DNA of 64,000 bases from Bacillus nitratireducens (GCF_001884135.1 NZ_MAOC01000091.1:1-64000); one strand, 5' to 3'. Positions 53,965 through 62,897 are shown, counted from the stretch's first letter. Translations and numbers: made by a program. Notes: generated from the letters alone by a model not told the origin.

Positions 53965-54070
53965 CCTTAAACACCTCTTTCCATATTGTTTTTTTCAACC
54001 TTCGCTCCAGTATTAACATCATATTCTAATCGGAAATCCGTTATTCTCAAAAAAACATAAAACAAAAAAG

Positions 54071-54112
54071 TACCCATCGAATTATCATACATATGATGAT
54101 TCGATGGGTACT
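54071..54112. terminator. Terminator between exported protein and 2TM genes
   Basis: GTACCCATCGAAT pairs with ATTCGATGGGTAC, with ATCAT/ATGAT continuing the stem; A/T runs outside. Confidence 0.65.
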
Positions 54113-54144
54113 GCATGATACATTTGTTATTTACAAGCGTCTAA

Positions 54145-54786
54145 TTAAGACCAAATCCAAACATCATCATTATTTTCAGCGTTGCTCTTTACCTCATGAA
54201 CTTTTTCAATGTTGTCCGTTGTGTTCCAGTTAATAGAACTTCCGCCCCAGCCCACATACTTCATATCAATTTTTACTTTCTCACCCGAATTAAATACTTG
54301 TCCCTTCGTTAAGAAAACATCAATAATATCTTTTTTCCCGTTTAGCGATGGATACTCAACTACGACATATTTAGTAGAACCGTCTCCCCCATCTTCCATC
54401 GTTCCTACTTTTGATACTTCCCCAATCACATAATCAGGAGAACCGTCTTCTTTCATGTGCATGCCTAATTTATTTGAAGTATTTTCAACTGTATTTGCAA
54501 TCATATATTCCGTAAAATTACGCATCATAGATCCAGTAGCTTTAACCTCATCCCCTACTTTCACATTTGAAAGGGAATTTATATACACACTAACAGGTTC
54601 CTCATATTGCTTAGATTTCACAACAATTACACCGTTATCTACTTCTACTACTCGCCCTTCTAACGTCGAGAAATTTGATTCAATAGAAGCGGCACTCGCT
54701 TTTGACAGTTCTAACCCTGGTAAATTCGTTCCTGATAATGCTGCGATACCTAAAGCACCTGCTAAAATTAATTTTTTCATACCCAT
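54145..54786 (-). CDS. Exported protein of unknown function, PlcR-box promoter
   Basis: A 213-residue protein with a signal peptide (KKLILAGALGIAALSGTNLP, cut probably after SKASA). The mature part has two beta-rich, OB-fold-like halves: LEGRVVEVDNGVIVVKSKQY and VIGEVSKVGTMEDGGDGSTK, then QVFNSGEKVKIDMKYVGWGG. I do not recognise a family. ATG at 54786 follows GGAGATG. A perfect PlcR box lies about 100 bp upstream (54886-54901), suggesting it belongs to the PlcR secreted virulence regulon. Confidence 0.72.
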   Translation of the reverse strand: MGMKKLILAGALGIAALSGTNLPGLELSKASAASIESNFSTLEGRVVEVDNGVIVVKSKQYEEPVSVYINSLSNVKVGDEVKATGSMMRNFTEYMIANTVENTSNKLGMHMKEDGSPDYVIGEVSKVGTMEDGGDGSTKYVVVEYPSLNGKKDIIDVFLTKGQVFNSGEKVKIDMKYVGWGGSSINWNTTDNIEKVHEVKSNAENNDDVWIWS

Positions 54787-54885
54787 ATGTAACATCTCCA
54801 TTCATGATGATTGTATTTTTGATTGGATACGACCAACCTGTAACTATTATAGTTACAGGTTGTAGAAAATAGCAACCATCTTTCT

Positions 54886-54901
54886 TATGCAATGTTGCAT
54901 A
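54886..54901. promoter_or_regulatory. PlcR box between divergent genes
   Basis: TATGCAATGTTGCATA matches the PlcR consensus TATGnAnnnnTnCATA at every fixed position. It lies 100 bp upstream of the exported-protein gene (minus) and 158 bp upstream of the S66 peptidase gene (plus). Confidence 0.75.
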
Positions 54902-55059
54902 CTGTAATTCTCAAATGCAATTCAACACTAAGACTGAATTCTTGAATCACAGCAGGTAAACTGATTAATGATGAAGAAACTAATGTCATGCATCATATTT
55001 TTTCAAAGCTACAGTTTGTATAGTCGTAGTCCATTACATTATGTAGGAGCGGAGTTAAC

Positions 55060-56091
55060 ATGTTAATAAAACCAAACAGATTACAGCCAGGTGATATTGT
55101 GGCAACAGTAAGCCCTTCATGGGGAGGCGCAGGCGATTCTGAGATAAGATGGCGGTATGAACAAGGAGTAAAGCGATTAGAAGAAGTTTTCGGTCTTACG
55201 GTTGTCCCAATGCCAAATAGTTTAAAAGGTAGCGAATTCATTTATAACAATCCTGAGGCTCGTGCGGAAGATTTAATGACAGCTTTTAAAGATACGCGCG
55301 TGAAAGCAATTATTGCGAATATTGGCGGTGAAGATGGCATCCGCTTACTTCCTTATATAGATTTTAATGTGATCCGTGAAAACCCGAAAATTTTTATGGG
55401 GTACTCTGACGTTACCGTTTCACATTTGTTTTGCCATAAAGCAGGAATTTCCTCTTTTTACGGTCCAGCAATCTTAACTGATTTTGCCGAAAATGTAGAG
55501 ATGGATCCATATACTATCGAAATGGTAAATCGAACTCTCTTTTCAAATGAGACTATTGGCGAGATTCAACCAGCTCATGAATGGACGAGTGAGCGTTTAG
55601 AATGGATAGAGATAAATAAGGATAAAAGGCGTACAATGCAGCAAAACAATGGCTATGAACTACTTCAAGGCTCTACTACTGTACAAGGACGCTTAATTGG
55701 TGGTTGTATAGAAGTATTGGAATTTGCAAAAGGAACGGAGCTTTGGCCTGAGAAAAAACATTGGGAGAATAGTATCCTTTTCTTTGAAACCTCTGAAGAT
55801 CATCCAGAACCAAGTTATATAAAGTATTGGTTACGAAATTACGCAGCGCAAGGTATTCTGCAAAAAGCAAAAGGCATCATTTTTGGTAAACCAAAAGACG
55901 AAACATATTATGAAGAATATAAACACGAAATACTGCAAGTAATGAAGGAGCATAATTTAGAAGATTTGCCGATTCTTTATAATTTAAATTTTGGCCATAC
56001 CGAACCGAAGTTTATTTTGCCTTACGGTGCGATGGCAGAAATTGATTGTGAAAATGGATCTTTCTCTATTTTAGAGAGTGGCGTGGAATAA
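55060..56091 (+). CDS. S66 family peptidase (LD-carboxypeptidase / MccF-like)
   Basis: A 343-residue serine peptidase of clan S66. Catalytic Ser is in FMGYSDVTVSHLF (about residue 112), preceded by ANIGGEDGIRLLPY; the Glu is in RLIGGCIEVLEFAKG and the His in YNLNFGHTEPKFILPYGA. Members cleave LD-tetrapeptide bonds in peptidoglycan or microcin C-type aminoacyl nucleotides (MccF immunity). AGGAGCGGAG precedes the ATG. The MccF-like length (~340) and lack of cell-wall genes nearby leave both roles possible. Confidence 0.87.
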   Translation: MLIKPNRLQPGDIVATVSPSWGGAGDSEIRWRYEQGVKRLEEVFGLTVVPMPNSLKGSEFIYNNPEARAEDLMTAFKDTRVKAIIANIGGEDGIRLLPYIDFNVIRENPKIFMGYSDVTVSHLFCHKAGISSFYGPAILTDFAENVEMDPYTIEMVNRTLFSNETIGEIQPAHEWTSERLEWIEINKDKRRTMQQNNGYELLQGSTTVQGRLIGGCIEVLEFAKGTELWPEKKHWENSILFFETSEDHPEPSYIKYWLRNYAAQGILQKAKGIIFGKPKDETYYEEYKHEILQVMKEHNLEDLPILYNLNFGHTEPKFILPYGAMAEIDCENGSFSILESGVE

Positions 56092-56144
56092 AGAGCAACT
56101 TTTAATAAGTATAGCCATAAGTTTTATAATTATGTTTTCCTGAT

Positions 56145-56225
56145 CCTACAGAAAGAATAGCGTATTTTTTCATTTTAGGGAGTATTTTATTTTATTAGCT
56201 TGATAGCGATATGGCAGGACCCCAA
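56145..56225 (-). repeat. IS231-like left end remnant
   Basis: On the minus strand GGTCCTGCCATATCGCTATC, AAGCTAATAAAATAAAATAC and TACGCTATTCTTTCTGTAGG follow each other, the same order (terminal repeat, spacer, start of the leader stem) as the IS231 end at 6239-6335. Confidence 0.55.
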
Positions 56226-56303
56226 TAAATAAAATCACTCCTATGAGATATGACTGTGAATTGATACTTTTTAAAAGTATATAATTGGAGGGAGATTACG
56301 TGT

Positions 56304-56699
56304 ATGGAAGTAACATTTACAGTAAGTAAATGGGATGAAAAACTAATTGATGATACTAGAAAAGATTTCCCTATTAATATTGCCCATGTTGAATATGATA
56401 TTGATGGTGAATTAAAAGGAAAAGCTTTTGTTGAATACTTATTATATTATTTAGACTCAAATATAAATGATGGTCACTTGGCTACTGCTAAAATTTCTGG
56501 ATTTTTACACTTTGAAGGAATTTATAAGGGGCAACAAGGGACATTTACAGCTATAGAGCAAGGAATATTTGATAAAGGAAATCTAGATTCCCCAGGAACA
56601 ATTATTAAAGCTACCGGTAACTTAGAAAATCTGAGAGGGTCCTATAATTATCAGTTTACAGGTCAAACTAGTAAACTAATTTTAGAGTTTGAATTTTAG
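56304..56699 (+). CDS. DUF3224 family protein
   Basis: A 131-residue soluble protein resembling allene-oxide-cyclase barrel-like DUF3224 proteins: VTFTVSKWDEKLIDD at the start, IDGELKGKAFVEYLLYY, FLHFEGIYKGQQGTFTAIEQ, and GTIIKATGNLENLRGSYNYQ at the end. GGAGGGAG precedes the ATG. Function of the family is unknown; some members are annotated as isomerase- or cyclase-like. Confidence 0.8.
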   Translation: MEVTFTVSKWDEKLIDDTRKDFPINIAHVEYDIDGELKGKAFVEYLLYYLDSNINDGHLATAKISGFLHFEGIYKGQQGTFTAIEQGIFDKGNLDSPGTIIKATGNLENLRGSYNYQFTGQTSKLILEFEF

Positions 56700-56825
56700 C
56701 GAAATATCCCATAATTTAGTGGAAAGGACATTTCTTGTAATACTAGGAATGTCCTTTGTGTTGACGAGCTTATCCAACTATTCTTCTAATAGTTAAGAAA
56801 AGAACAGAGTATATTACATAACGTC

Positions 56826-56905
56826 TTATTATCAGTATTCAACGATGCATAAAATTTTCGTTAGGGGGGAATTAAAAATCTAAGCCTGAGAGGCATGGGG
56901 CCCCC
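56826..56905 (-). repeat. IS231-ended repeat copy matching the right arm at 7010-7080
   Basis: The minus strand reads GCTTAGATTTTTAATTCCCC, AACGAAAATTTTATGCATCG, then TTGAATACTGATAATAAGA, aligned over ~85 bp with 7010-7080. Confidence 0.65.
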
Positions 56906-56930
56906 ACTTCTTCATTACTTTTCCTACTAA

Positions 56931-57308
56931 CTAAAGAATAATCCCCGAAAAACTCCCCTTCATTACTTCCTTTTCAAGTTGATTCCTACATATAAACATT
57001 GCAATAATCTTTGTCCGATTTTTTTCATCGGGCTCAAATTGTTCAATGGTTACGTCACAACGAATCGTATCACCACTATAAACAGGGCGTAAAAATTCAA
57101 AATCCATCTTGCGCGCTAATACGTTATAATCACCGCCCACTTTCGTAGGCAGTGTTGATGTTAAAAGTCCTTGTACAACAAATCGTCCTTGCTCATCTGG
57201 TGTAACATGATGGATACCCTCATCCTTAGATACTTCTGTAAATAAAACAACATCTTCTTTTGTAAAAGTTCGTTCAAAGGTGATTTTTTCGCCTACTTGC
57301 AATTTCAT
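56931..57308 (-). CDS. MaoC-like hotdog-fold dehydratase domain protein
   Basis: A 125-residue single hotdog domain. It begins KLQVGEKITFERTFTKEDVV and has FTEVSKDEGIHHVTPDEQGR where the usual hydratase motif has D-x-N-P-x-H; the Asn-Pro is replaced by EGIH, so catalytic activity is uncertain. FEFLRPVYSGDTIRCDVTIE is the conserved C-terminal half. GGAGGGGA precedes the ATG. Single gene with unknown substrate. Confidence 0.78.
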   Translation of the reverse strand: MKLQVGEKITFERTFTKEDVVLFTEVSKDEGIHHVTPDEQGRFVVQGLLTSTLPTKVGGDYNVLARKMDFEFLRPVYSGDTIRCDVTIEQFEPDEKNRTKIIAMFICRNQLEKEVMKGSFSGIIL

Positions 57309-57368
57309 TCATTCCCCTCCTTAAAAACAGTTCCTAATTAACTAAACTGATGTTTCTTTTTTATATAA

Positions 57369-57402
57369 GAAAAACCGAAATTAAAAATCATCTCGGTTTT
57401 TC
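57369..57402 (-). terminator. Terminator of the serC-serA-DUF1015 operon
   Basis: AAAAACCGA pairs with TCGGTTTTT across a 14-nt loop, just beyond the DUF1015 gene. Confidence 0.6.
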
Positions 57403-57422
57403 AAAACTATAGAAGTCTATAT

Positions 57423-58670
57423 TTATTTTAGCGAATGAACAAACAACCCGCTGCGCAGTTTTGGTTCAAACCACGTTGATTTTGGTGGCATAACTTCTCC
57501 AGCATCCGCGATTGCTAATAAAGCTTCCATTGATGTCGGATATAATGAGAAAGCTGCTTTATAATCACCGCTTTTCACAAGACGTTCTAGTTCTTCTAGC
57601 CCGCGGATTCCTCCGACAAAATCAATGCGTGAATCAGATCGCGGATCATGTATTTCAAGTACTTGGCTTAATAAATGATCTTGTAAGATAGAAACATCTA
57701 AACCTCTAACGAGATCATTCGCATCAAACGTTTCCTCTTTCACTGTAAGCTTATACCACTTCTCGTTTACATACATACCAAATGTTTTTGGCTCATTTGG
57801 TTTATATGGAGAAATCCCTACTTCTTCTACATAAAAGTATTGTGCAATTTGCTTTAAAAACTGTTCCTCTGATAAGCCATTTAAATCTTTCACAACTCGG
57901 TTATAGTCCCAAATAGATAGTTCATCATGAGGGAATAAAACAGATAGGAAGAAGTTAAATTCCTCTTCTCCTGTGTAATTCGGATATTGTTCTCTTCGCA
58001 TAACTCCTACTTTTGCAGCTGATGCTGAACGATGATGTCCATCTGCAATATAAAGGTTAGGAATATCTTCAAATGCGTTTACTAAAGTAGTAATTACATC
58101 TTCATCAACTATTTTCCAAGCAATATGCTCCACACCATCTTCTGCTGTAAATGTATAGATTGGCGCATGTTCTTCTTTCCAGCTTGCGATGATACGTTTC
58201 ACATCTTCTTTTGTACGATACGTTAAAAAGATAGGACCCGTATTTGCATCACACACATCTACGTGGCGAATACGATCTAGCTCTTTTTCATGACGCGTTC
58301 TTTCATGTTTTTTAATTGTATCATCTTCATACTCGTCAATAGATGTACAAACGACAAGGCCTGATTGTGTTCGTCCTTGCATCGTCAGTTCATAAATATA
58401 TAGTGCTGGCTCTTCATCTTGAATGAACACTTCTTCTTGTATAAATTGCTTTAAATTTTCACCCGCTTTTTCATATACGCGATCATCGTACGGTGAAAGT
58501 GCCGGATCTAAATCGATTTCTGCTTTATCAACATGTAAAAAAGAATATGGATTCCCTTTTACAACTTCTCTTGCCTCTTCACTATTTAATACATCGTAAG
58601 GTAAAGCTGCAACTTGCACTGCTTTTTCTTCTACTGGACGAATAGCCCGAAACGGTCGGATTTTTGCCAA
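57423..58670 (-). CDS. DUF1015 family protein
   Basis: About 415 residues, beginning AKIRPFRAIRPVEEKAVQVA and containing VAALPYDVLNSEEAREVVKG, ERTRHEKELDRIRHVDVCDA and YIADGHHRSASAAKV, all typical of DUF1015 (Mp3_C-like). The start is taken as TTG at 58670 after AAAGGAGAGAGG. It overlaps nothing but starts 13 bp after the serA stop. Conserved co-occurrence with serA in Bacillus suggests a role linked to serine or 3-phosphoglycerate; a serine kinase activity has been reported for related proteins, which I cite from memory. Confidence 0.83.
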   Translation of the reverse strand: MAKIRPFRAIRPVEEKAVQVAALPYDVLNSEEAREVVKGNPYSFLHVDKAEIDLDPALSPYDDRVYEKAGENLKQFIQEEVFIQDEEPALYIYELTMQGRTQSGLVVCTSIDEYEDDTIKKHERTRHEKELDRIRHVDVCDANTGPIFLTYRTKEDVKRIIASWKEEHAPIYTFTAEDGVEHIAWKIVDEDVITTLVNAFEDIPNLYIADGHHRSASAAKVGVMRREQYPNYTGEEEFNFFLSVLFPHDELSIWDYNRVVKDLNGLSEEQFLKQIAQYFYVEEVGISPYKPNEPKTFGMYVNEKWYKLTVKEETFDANDLVRGLDVSILQDHLLSQVLEIHDPRSDSRIDFVGGIRGLEELERLVKSGDYKAAFSLYPTSMEALLAIADAGEVMPPKSTWFEPKLRSGLFVHSLK

Positions 58671-58683
58671 ATTCCTCTCTCCT

Positions 58684-59856
58684 TTACACAATCATTCGAA
58701 CGGCTACAACACCTGTAATTTTGCTTATATTTTCTACAATATTCTCTTTAATTATATCATCAATTCCGTTATCAATATCAATCATTGTGTATGCCCAAGA
58801 ATGTTTACTACGATTAATCATATCGGCAATATTAATATGATGTTCTGCTAAGCATCCTGTAATTTGTCCTACCATGTTCGGAACGTTTTGATGCATAATT
58901 GTAATACGTTTCTTTCCGATATACGGAAGCTCTACGTTTGGATAGTTTACTGAATTACGAATATTTCCTGTCTCTAAATATTCACGTAATTGACGAGCTG
59001 CCATTACTGCACAATTTTCTTCAGACTCAGACGTAGATGCACCAAGGTGAGGCGTCGCTGTTACATTTTTCATCTTTATAACATTTTCATTCGGGAAATC
59101 TGTTACGTAATGTGTAATAATATCTTCTTCTAACGCTTTTTGAAGAGCATTTTCATCTACAAGTTCTCCTCTTGAGAAATTGAATAGACGCATTCCTTTT
59201 TTCATCGTCTCTATAGCGTGTTCACCAACAATCCCTTTCGTTTGATTCGTAAGTGGAATATGCAGTGTAATATAGTCACAAGTTGCAAAAATTTCATCTA
59301 GGCTAAACGCTCTTTGTACTTGCGTAGAAAGGCGCCATGCTGTTTCAACAGATATATACGGATCGTATCCGACAACATCCATCCCTAAAGCTAACGCATC
59401 GTTCGCAACTAAAGCACCGATTGCGCCAAGACCGATAACACCTAAACGTTTCCCCGCAATTTCTGATCCAACGAATTGCTTCTTCCCTGCTTCAACAAGC
59501 TGGGGTACTTCTTCTCCATCCAACTCTTTCGTCCAGCTCACTCCGTTTATAATATTACGGGAAGACATAATAAGGCTTGCGATAATAAGTTCCTTCACTG
59601 CATTTGCATTAGCCCCTGGCGTATTAAATACTACAATCCCTTTTTCCGTACAACGCTCAACAGGAATATTATTTACACCGGCACCAGCTCTTGCAATCGC
59701 CTTTAAATCTTCTGAAAACTCTTCTTGATGTAAAGAATAGCTGCGAAGTAAAATACCATCTGGATGACCTACTTTGTCTCCAATTTCATAGTGATTTCCA
59801 TCAAAAATTTGCAAACCCTTTTCCGCAATTTGATTTAACGTCTGAACACGAAACAT
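58684..59856 (-). CDS. serA: D-3-phosphoglycerate dehydrogenase
   Basis: A 390-residue short-form SerA: N-terminal substrate domain (LLRSYSLHQEEFSEDLKAIA), NAD-binding domain with GKRLGVIGLGAIGALVAN, catalytic NFSRGELVDE and TPHLGASTSESEENCA with the His, then a C-terminal ACT domain (ITIMHQNVPNMVGQITGCLA). It oxidises 3-phosphoglycerate to 3-phosphohydroxypyruvate, the first step of serine synthesis, and may be serine-inhibited via ACT. The start is 12 bp after the serC stop, with GGAGATGGG upstream. Confidence 0.92.
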   Translation of the reverse strand: MFRVQTLNQIAEKGLQIFDGNHYEIGDKVGHPDGILLRSYSLHQEEFSEDLKAIARAGAGVNNIPVERCTEKGIVVFNTPGANANAVKELIIASLIMSSRNIINGVSWTKELDGEEVPQLVEAGKKQFVGSEIAGKRLGVIGLGAIGALVANDALALGMDVVGYDPYISVETAWRLSTQVQRAFSLDEIFATCDYITLHIPLTNQTKGIVGEHAIETMKKGMRLFNFSRGELVDENALQKALEEDIITHYVTDFPNENVIKMKNVTATPHLGASTSESEENCAVMAARQLREYLETGNIRNSVNYPNVELPYIGKKRITIMHQNVPNMVGQITGCLAEHHINIADMINRSKHSWAYTMIDIDNGIDDIIKENIVENISKITGVVAVRMIV

Positions 59857-59868
59857 ATTCCCATCTCC

Positions 59869-60951
59869 CTATCTATTTTCAAGCTCAAATTCCTTCATAT
59901 AAGCTACTAATTGCCCAACACCTTCCACTGGCATCGCATTGTAAATACTTGCACGCATACCACCTACTGAGCGATGTCCCTTTAGCGTAACGAAACCGCG
60001 TTCTTTTGCTTTTTGTAAAAACTGTTTGTTAAGCTCTTCTGACGGTGTTGTAAACGGAATATTCATAAGTGATCGATACGTAGGATCAACTGGTGAAGTA
60101 AAAAATTTAGATTCATCTAAAAAATTGTAAAGAAGTGAAGATTTCATTCTATTTTGTTCTTCAATCGCAGATACCCCGCCTTGTTCTTTCAACCACTCTA
60201 GTACAAGTTTCGCTACATAAATACTAAAAGATGGCGGTGTATTATATAAGGAGTTATTTTTACTGTAAGTTTCATAGTTTAACATTGTAGGGCAAGCACT
60301 ATTTGCACGGCCAATCAAATCTCTTTTTATAATTACAATCGTTAAGCCCGCTGGCCCTAAATTCTTTTGCGCACCCGCATATATGAGGCCAAACTTCGTA
60401 ACATCATATTGTTCTGATAAAATATTTGAGGACATATCCGCAACGAGCGGCACTCTTTCTAAATGTGGAATATCCACATATTTTGTCCCCTCAATTGTAT
60501 TGTTCGTTGTAATATGTACATAATCTAGTTCTTCATCATTTGGTAAATCATCCATTTTAGGAATCGTAGTAAATTTCTCTTTTTCAGAAGAAGCAATCAC
60601 TCGTACTTCCCCTAATTTTCCTGCTTCTTGTAGCGCCTTTTTAGACCATGATCCTGTCAGTACGTACCCAGCTTTTTTATACGTACTCATTACATTTAAC
60701 GGTATCATAGAAAATTGTAATGACGCACCACCTTGTAAAAATAAAACTTCATACTCATCAGGAATGTTCATTAATTCACGAAGTAAGCTACTAGCTTCAT
60801 CAATAATACTTTGGAAATAAGAAGATCTATGGCTCATTTCCATAACAGACATGCCTGTCCCGTTATAATTCACAAGCTCCTTTTGCACTTTCTCTAAAAC
60901 TGGCAAAGGGAGTATAGATGGTCCTGCTGAAAAATTATACACTCTCTCCAT
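59869..60951 (-). CDS. serC: Phosphoserine aminotransferase
   Basis: A 360-residue class V aminotransferase with PLP. It starts ERVYNFSAGPSILPLPVLEK; the PLP lysine is in LIYAGAQKNLGPAGLT (about residue 197), and GGMRASIYNAMPVEGV is the C-terminal signature. It makes O-phosphoserine from 3-phosphohydroxypyruvate. ATG at 60951 follows GGGAGG. First gene of serC-serA-DUF1015. A CodY-like box with four mismatches (about 60994-61008) lies upstream; no T-box leader is seen. Confidence 0.93.
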   Translation of the reverse strand: MERVYNFSAGPSILPLPVLEKVQKELVNYNGTGMSVMEMSHRSSYFQSIIDEASSLLRELMNIPDEYEVLFLQGGASLQFSMIPLNVMSTYKKAGYVLTGSWSKKALQEAGKLGEVRVIASSEKEKFTTIPKMDDLPNDEELDYVHITTNNTIEGTKYVDIPHLERVPLVADMSSNILSEQYDVTKFGLIYAGAQKNLGPAGLTIVIIKRDLIGRANSACPTMLNYETYSKNNSLYNTPPSFSIYVAKLVLEWLKEQGGVSAIEEQNRMKSSLLYNFLDESKFFTSPVDPTYRSLMNIPFTTPSEELNKQFLQKAKERGFVTLKGHRSVGGMRASIYNAMPVEGVGQLVAYMKEFELENR

Positions 60952-61106
60952 CACCCAGATAACCTCCCTATTTCTCTTCTTTGTTATTATTTAAACTTTC
61001 TGAATTATAACCCATATACAATATACGGTCAATTTGTTTTCCGTTATTATGGCGTAAGACGCAATGGAATCGCTTGCATGTGCACCTTATTTTTTATAAA
61101 CATACA

Positions 61107-61142
61107 AAAAAGTGTTAAGTACATAATCGTACTTAACACTCT
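61107..61142 (-). terminator. Terminator of the DUF378 gene
   Basis: AGTGTTAAGTAC pairs with GTACTTAACACT across a 6-nt loop, followed on the minus strand by a T run. Confidence 0.75.
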
Positions 61143-61160
61143 AGTAATAAATTATAATAG

Positions 61161-61352
61161 CTACTTACTCGTAAAGAACCGATCAAAAATTTGATAAATA
61201 GCTGAAAGACCAAAGAGCCAATAAATGGTATCCACAAGCGCCGGCATAGAACCAAACCATTCCTCAACTACATTATAATCTAACGCCACAAACAACCAAT
61301 TCAAACCGCCAAGAATCACCAGTATTACTGTAAGGTAAGACAAAAATTTCAT
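61161..61352 (-). CDS. DUF378 membrane protein (YuzA-like)
   Basis: A 63-residue inner-membrane protein with helices at about 5-24 and 37-57; LVILGGLNWLFVALDYNVVE and YWLFGLSAIYQIFDRFF match DUF378. GGGGG precedes the ATG. Function unknown. Confidence 0.8.
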   Translation of the reverse strand: MKFLSYLTVILVILGGLNWLFVALDYNVVEEWFGSMPALVDTIYWLFGLSAIYQIFDRFFTSK

Positions 61353-61440
61353 TATGATTGCCCCCTAGGTGATAAGATGGTGAAAGGCCTTTCACTAAAA
61401 TATATGTAATGGATTCTAAAACTTACCTATTTTATAAAAA

Positions 61441-62508
61441 TTATTTTCGATACCATCCATTAATAACTGCCTCTGCTTCTTTACTATGTATTTGATACGA
61501 ATGATTACTATCATTAGAGCCAATAAACCATATTGAAAAACCTTTAAAATACGGCTTCGGTTCTAATACATCACGGTAAGCACGCCACCCGTTAAGTTGT
61601 ACATCTTTTGAAAACACATTCGTAACATCTGGGTTCCACGGATTTTGCAGTCCAAGTTCACGTGCTGGAACGTTAAATCCACCAAAATAAACTGGCTTTC
61701 CTGTTGTTTTATGTAATTTCTCAAGTTGCTGAACGACATTTTGACCACGATTGTATACTGTCGTCGCAAATAAACTTTGTTTTACTTCTTCGTATGATGG
61801 ATTTCTTTTTCCTGAAACTTCAAACCAACTATCAATACTTACGATGTCCACCTTTTTTAAATACGGACGATTTATTTTTTCCAGAAACTTCGCTTCATAA
61901 GATGGATCCCAACTTGCAGTTAACCACCAGTTCATTTGATACAAAACATTTCCTTTATACTGTTTACGAACAAAATCAATTGTATCGCTCCAGTATCCTT
62001 CTGCATATTCCATATTCACGAAATTAGAAGCGATCTTGAGTCCATACACATTGTATTTACTAGTAATGGAATCAAAAATATCTTGTAAAACAACCGTTTT
62101 CCAATTCCAGAAAAAATCGTTAATATTACTCGGGTTCCATTCCGTCTCTCCAATATTTCCTTGCTGAATAAATGGGAATGGTTCCACTATAACTTGAATA
62201 TTACGCTTTAATAATTCTTGAATTAAAATAATAGCTTGTTGCTTTTGCGCCTGATTAATTACCATATTAGCAGAATTCACATTCGGAATATCAACTTGGA
62301 CCGGTACATTCACCGTATTTAAATTCAAACGTTCTACATCTGCTAACACTTTCTCTACATTGCCTACTTCCCATACCGTTACGTTTCCTGATTTTATTTT
62401 TCCGGATTGAACAGTATTTACATCTGCCTGTACATTTCCCTGGAAACAAAAAGAAAACAACATGATACACACTCCTAAAAAACTTATTAAACTCTTATTT
62501 TTTTTCAC
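61441..62508 (-). CDS. Secreted TIM-barrel glycoside hydrolase-like protein (GH113-like)
   Basis: A 355-residue exported protein: signal peptide about 1-28 (SLISFLGVCIMLFSFCFQG, cut near VQA), then an (alpha/beta)8-type domain with NTVNVPVQVDIPNVNSANMV, LKRNIQVIVEPFPFIQQGNI, YGLKIASNFVN and KPVYFGGFNVPAREL. Layout resembles GH113-like (beta-mannanase) barrels, but the NE and E acid positions are not clear: IASNFVNME and FGGFN stand where E would be expected, so activity is uncertain. GGGGGAAAG precedes the ATG. Confidence 0.6.
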   Translation of the reverse strand: MKKNKSLISFLGVCIMLFSFCFQGNVQADVNTVQSGKIKSGNVTVWEVGNVEKVLADVERLNLNTVNVPVQVDIPNVNSANMVINQAQKQQAIILIQELLKRNIQVIVEPFPFIQQGNIGETEWNPSNINDFFWNWKTVVLQDIFDSITSKYNVYGLKIASNFVNMEYAEGYWSDTIDFVRKQYKGNVLYQMNWWLTASWDPSYEAKFLEKINRPYLKKVDIVSIDSWFEVSGKRNPSYEEVKQSLFATTVYNRGQNVVQQLEKLHKTTGKPVYFGGFNVPARELGLQNPWNPDVTNVFSKDVQLNGWRAYRDVLEPKPYFKGFSIWFIGSNDSNHSYQIHSKEAEAVINGWYRK

Positions 62509-62645
62509 AACTTTCCCCCATAATTTTTGACTTTCTTGATTATTTTATACAACATTTCACATATATTCCAGAAAAAAATTAAATACATTTCCATTAATAA
62601 AAGTGTTATCCATATAATTCCCCTAAAAATAGTAAGGTAAATAAA

Positions 62646-62673
62646 AAAGGAGCGTATTTCCGCTCCTTTTTTA
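62646..62673 (-). terminator. Terminator upstream of the secreted TIM-barrel gene
   Basis: AAAAGGAGCG-GAAATA-CGCTCCTTTT on the minus strand, followed by TTATTTACC. It ends whatever unit preceded it, now decayed. Confidence 0.65.
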
Positions 62674-62722
62674 TCTTTTCACAATTGAAGTTATTGAATT
62701 TTCTCTGATAATCTAATCACAT

Positions 62723-62860
62723 CTATTTTTTTCGTATAAATAAATTTTTATCTATATTCGCTTTTGTTTGTATTACTTTTATATTTACTTCATTATTTAC
62801 CTTTATAGTTAATAATTTCTTTGTTCTTTTTTCAAAAATCACACCATCATACAAATAAAT
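62723..62860 (-). pseudogene. Coding remnant upstream of the TIM-barrel gene
   Basis: An uninterrupted frame reads LYDGVIFEKRTKKLLTIKVN, NEVNIKVIQTKANIDKNLFI, RKK, stop. No proper start or ribosome binding site is present; a stop lies 3 codons above. It looks like the end of a lost gene of unknown family. Confidence 0.35.
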
Positions 62861-62897
62861 TCATAATTGTGTGCAAAGTACTAATTACTTCTTTAAG

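Noticed and set aside
60955-61100. T-box leader upstream of serC
   Set aside because: No T-box sequence or specifier stem was found; only a weak CodY-like match.
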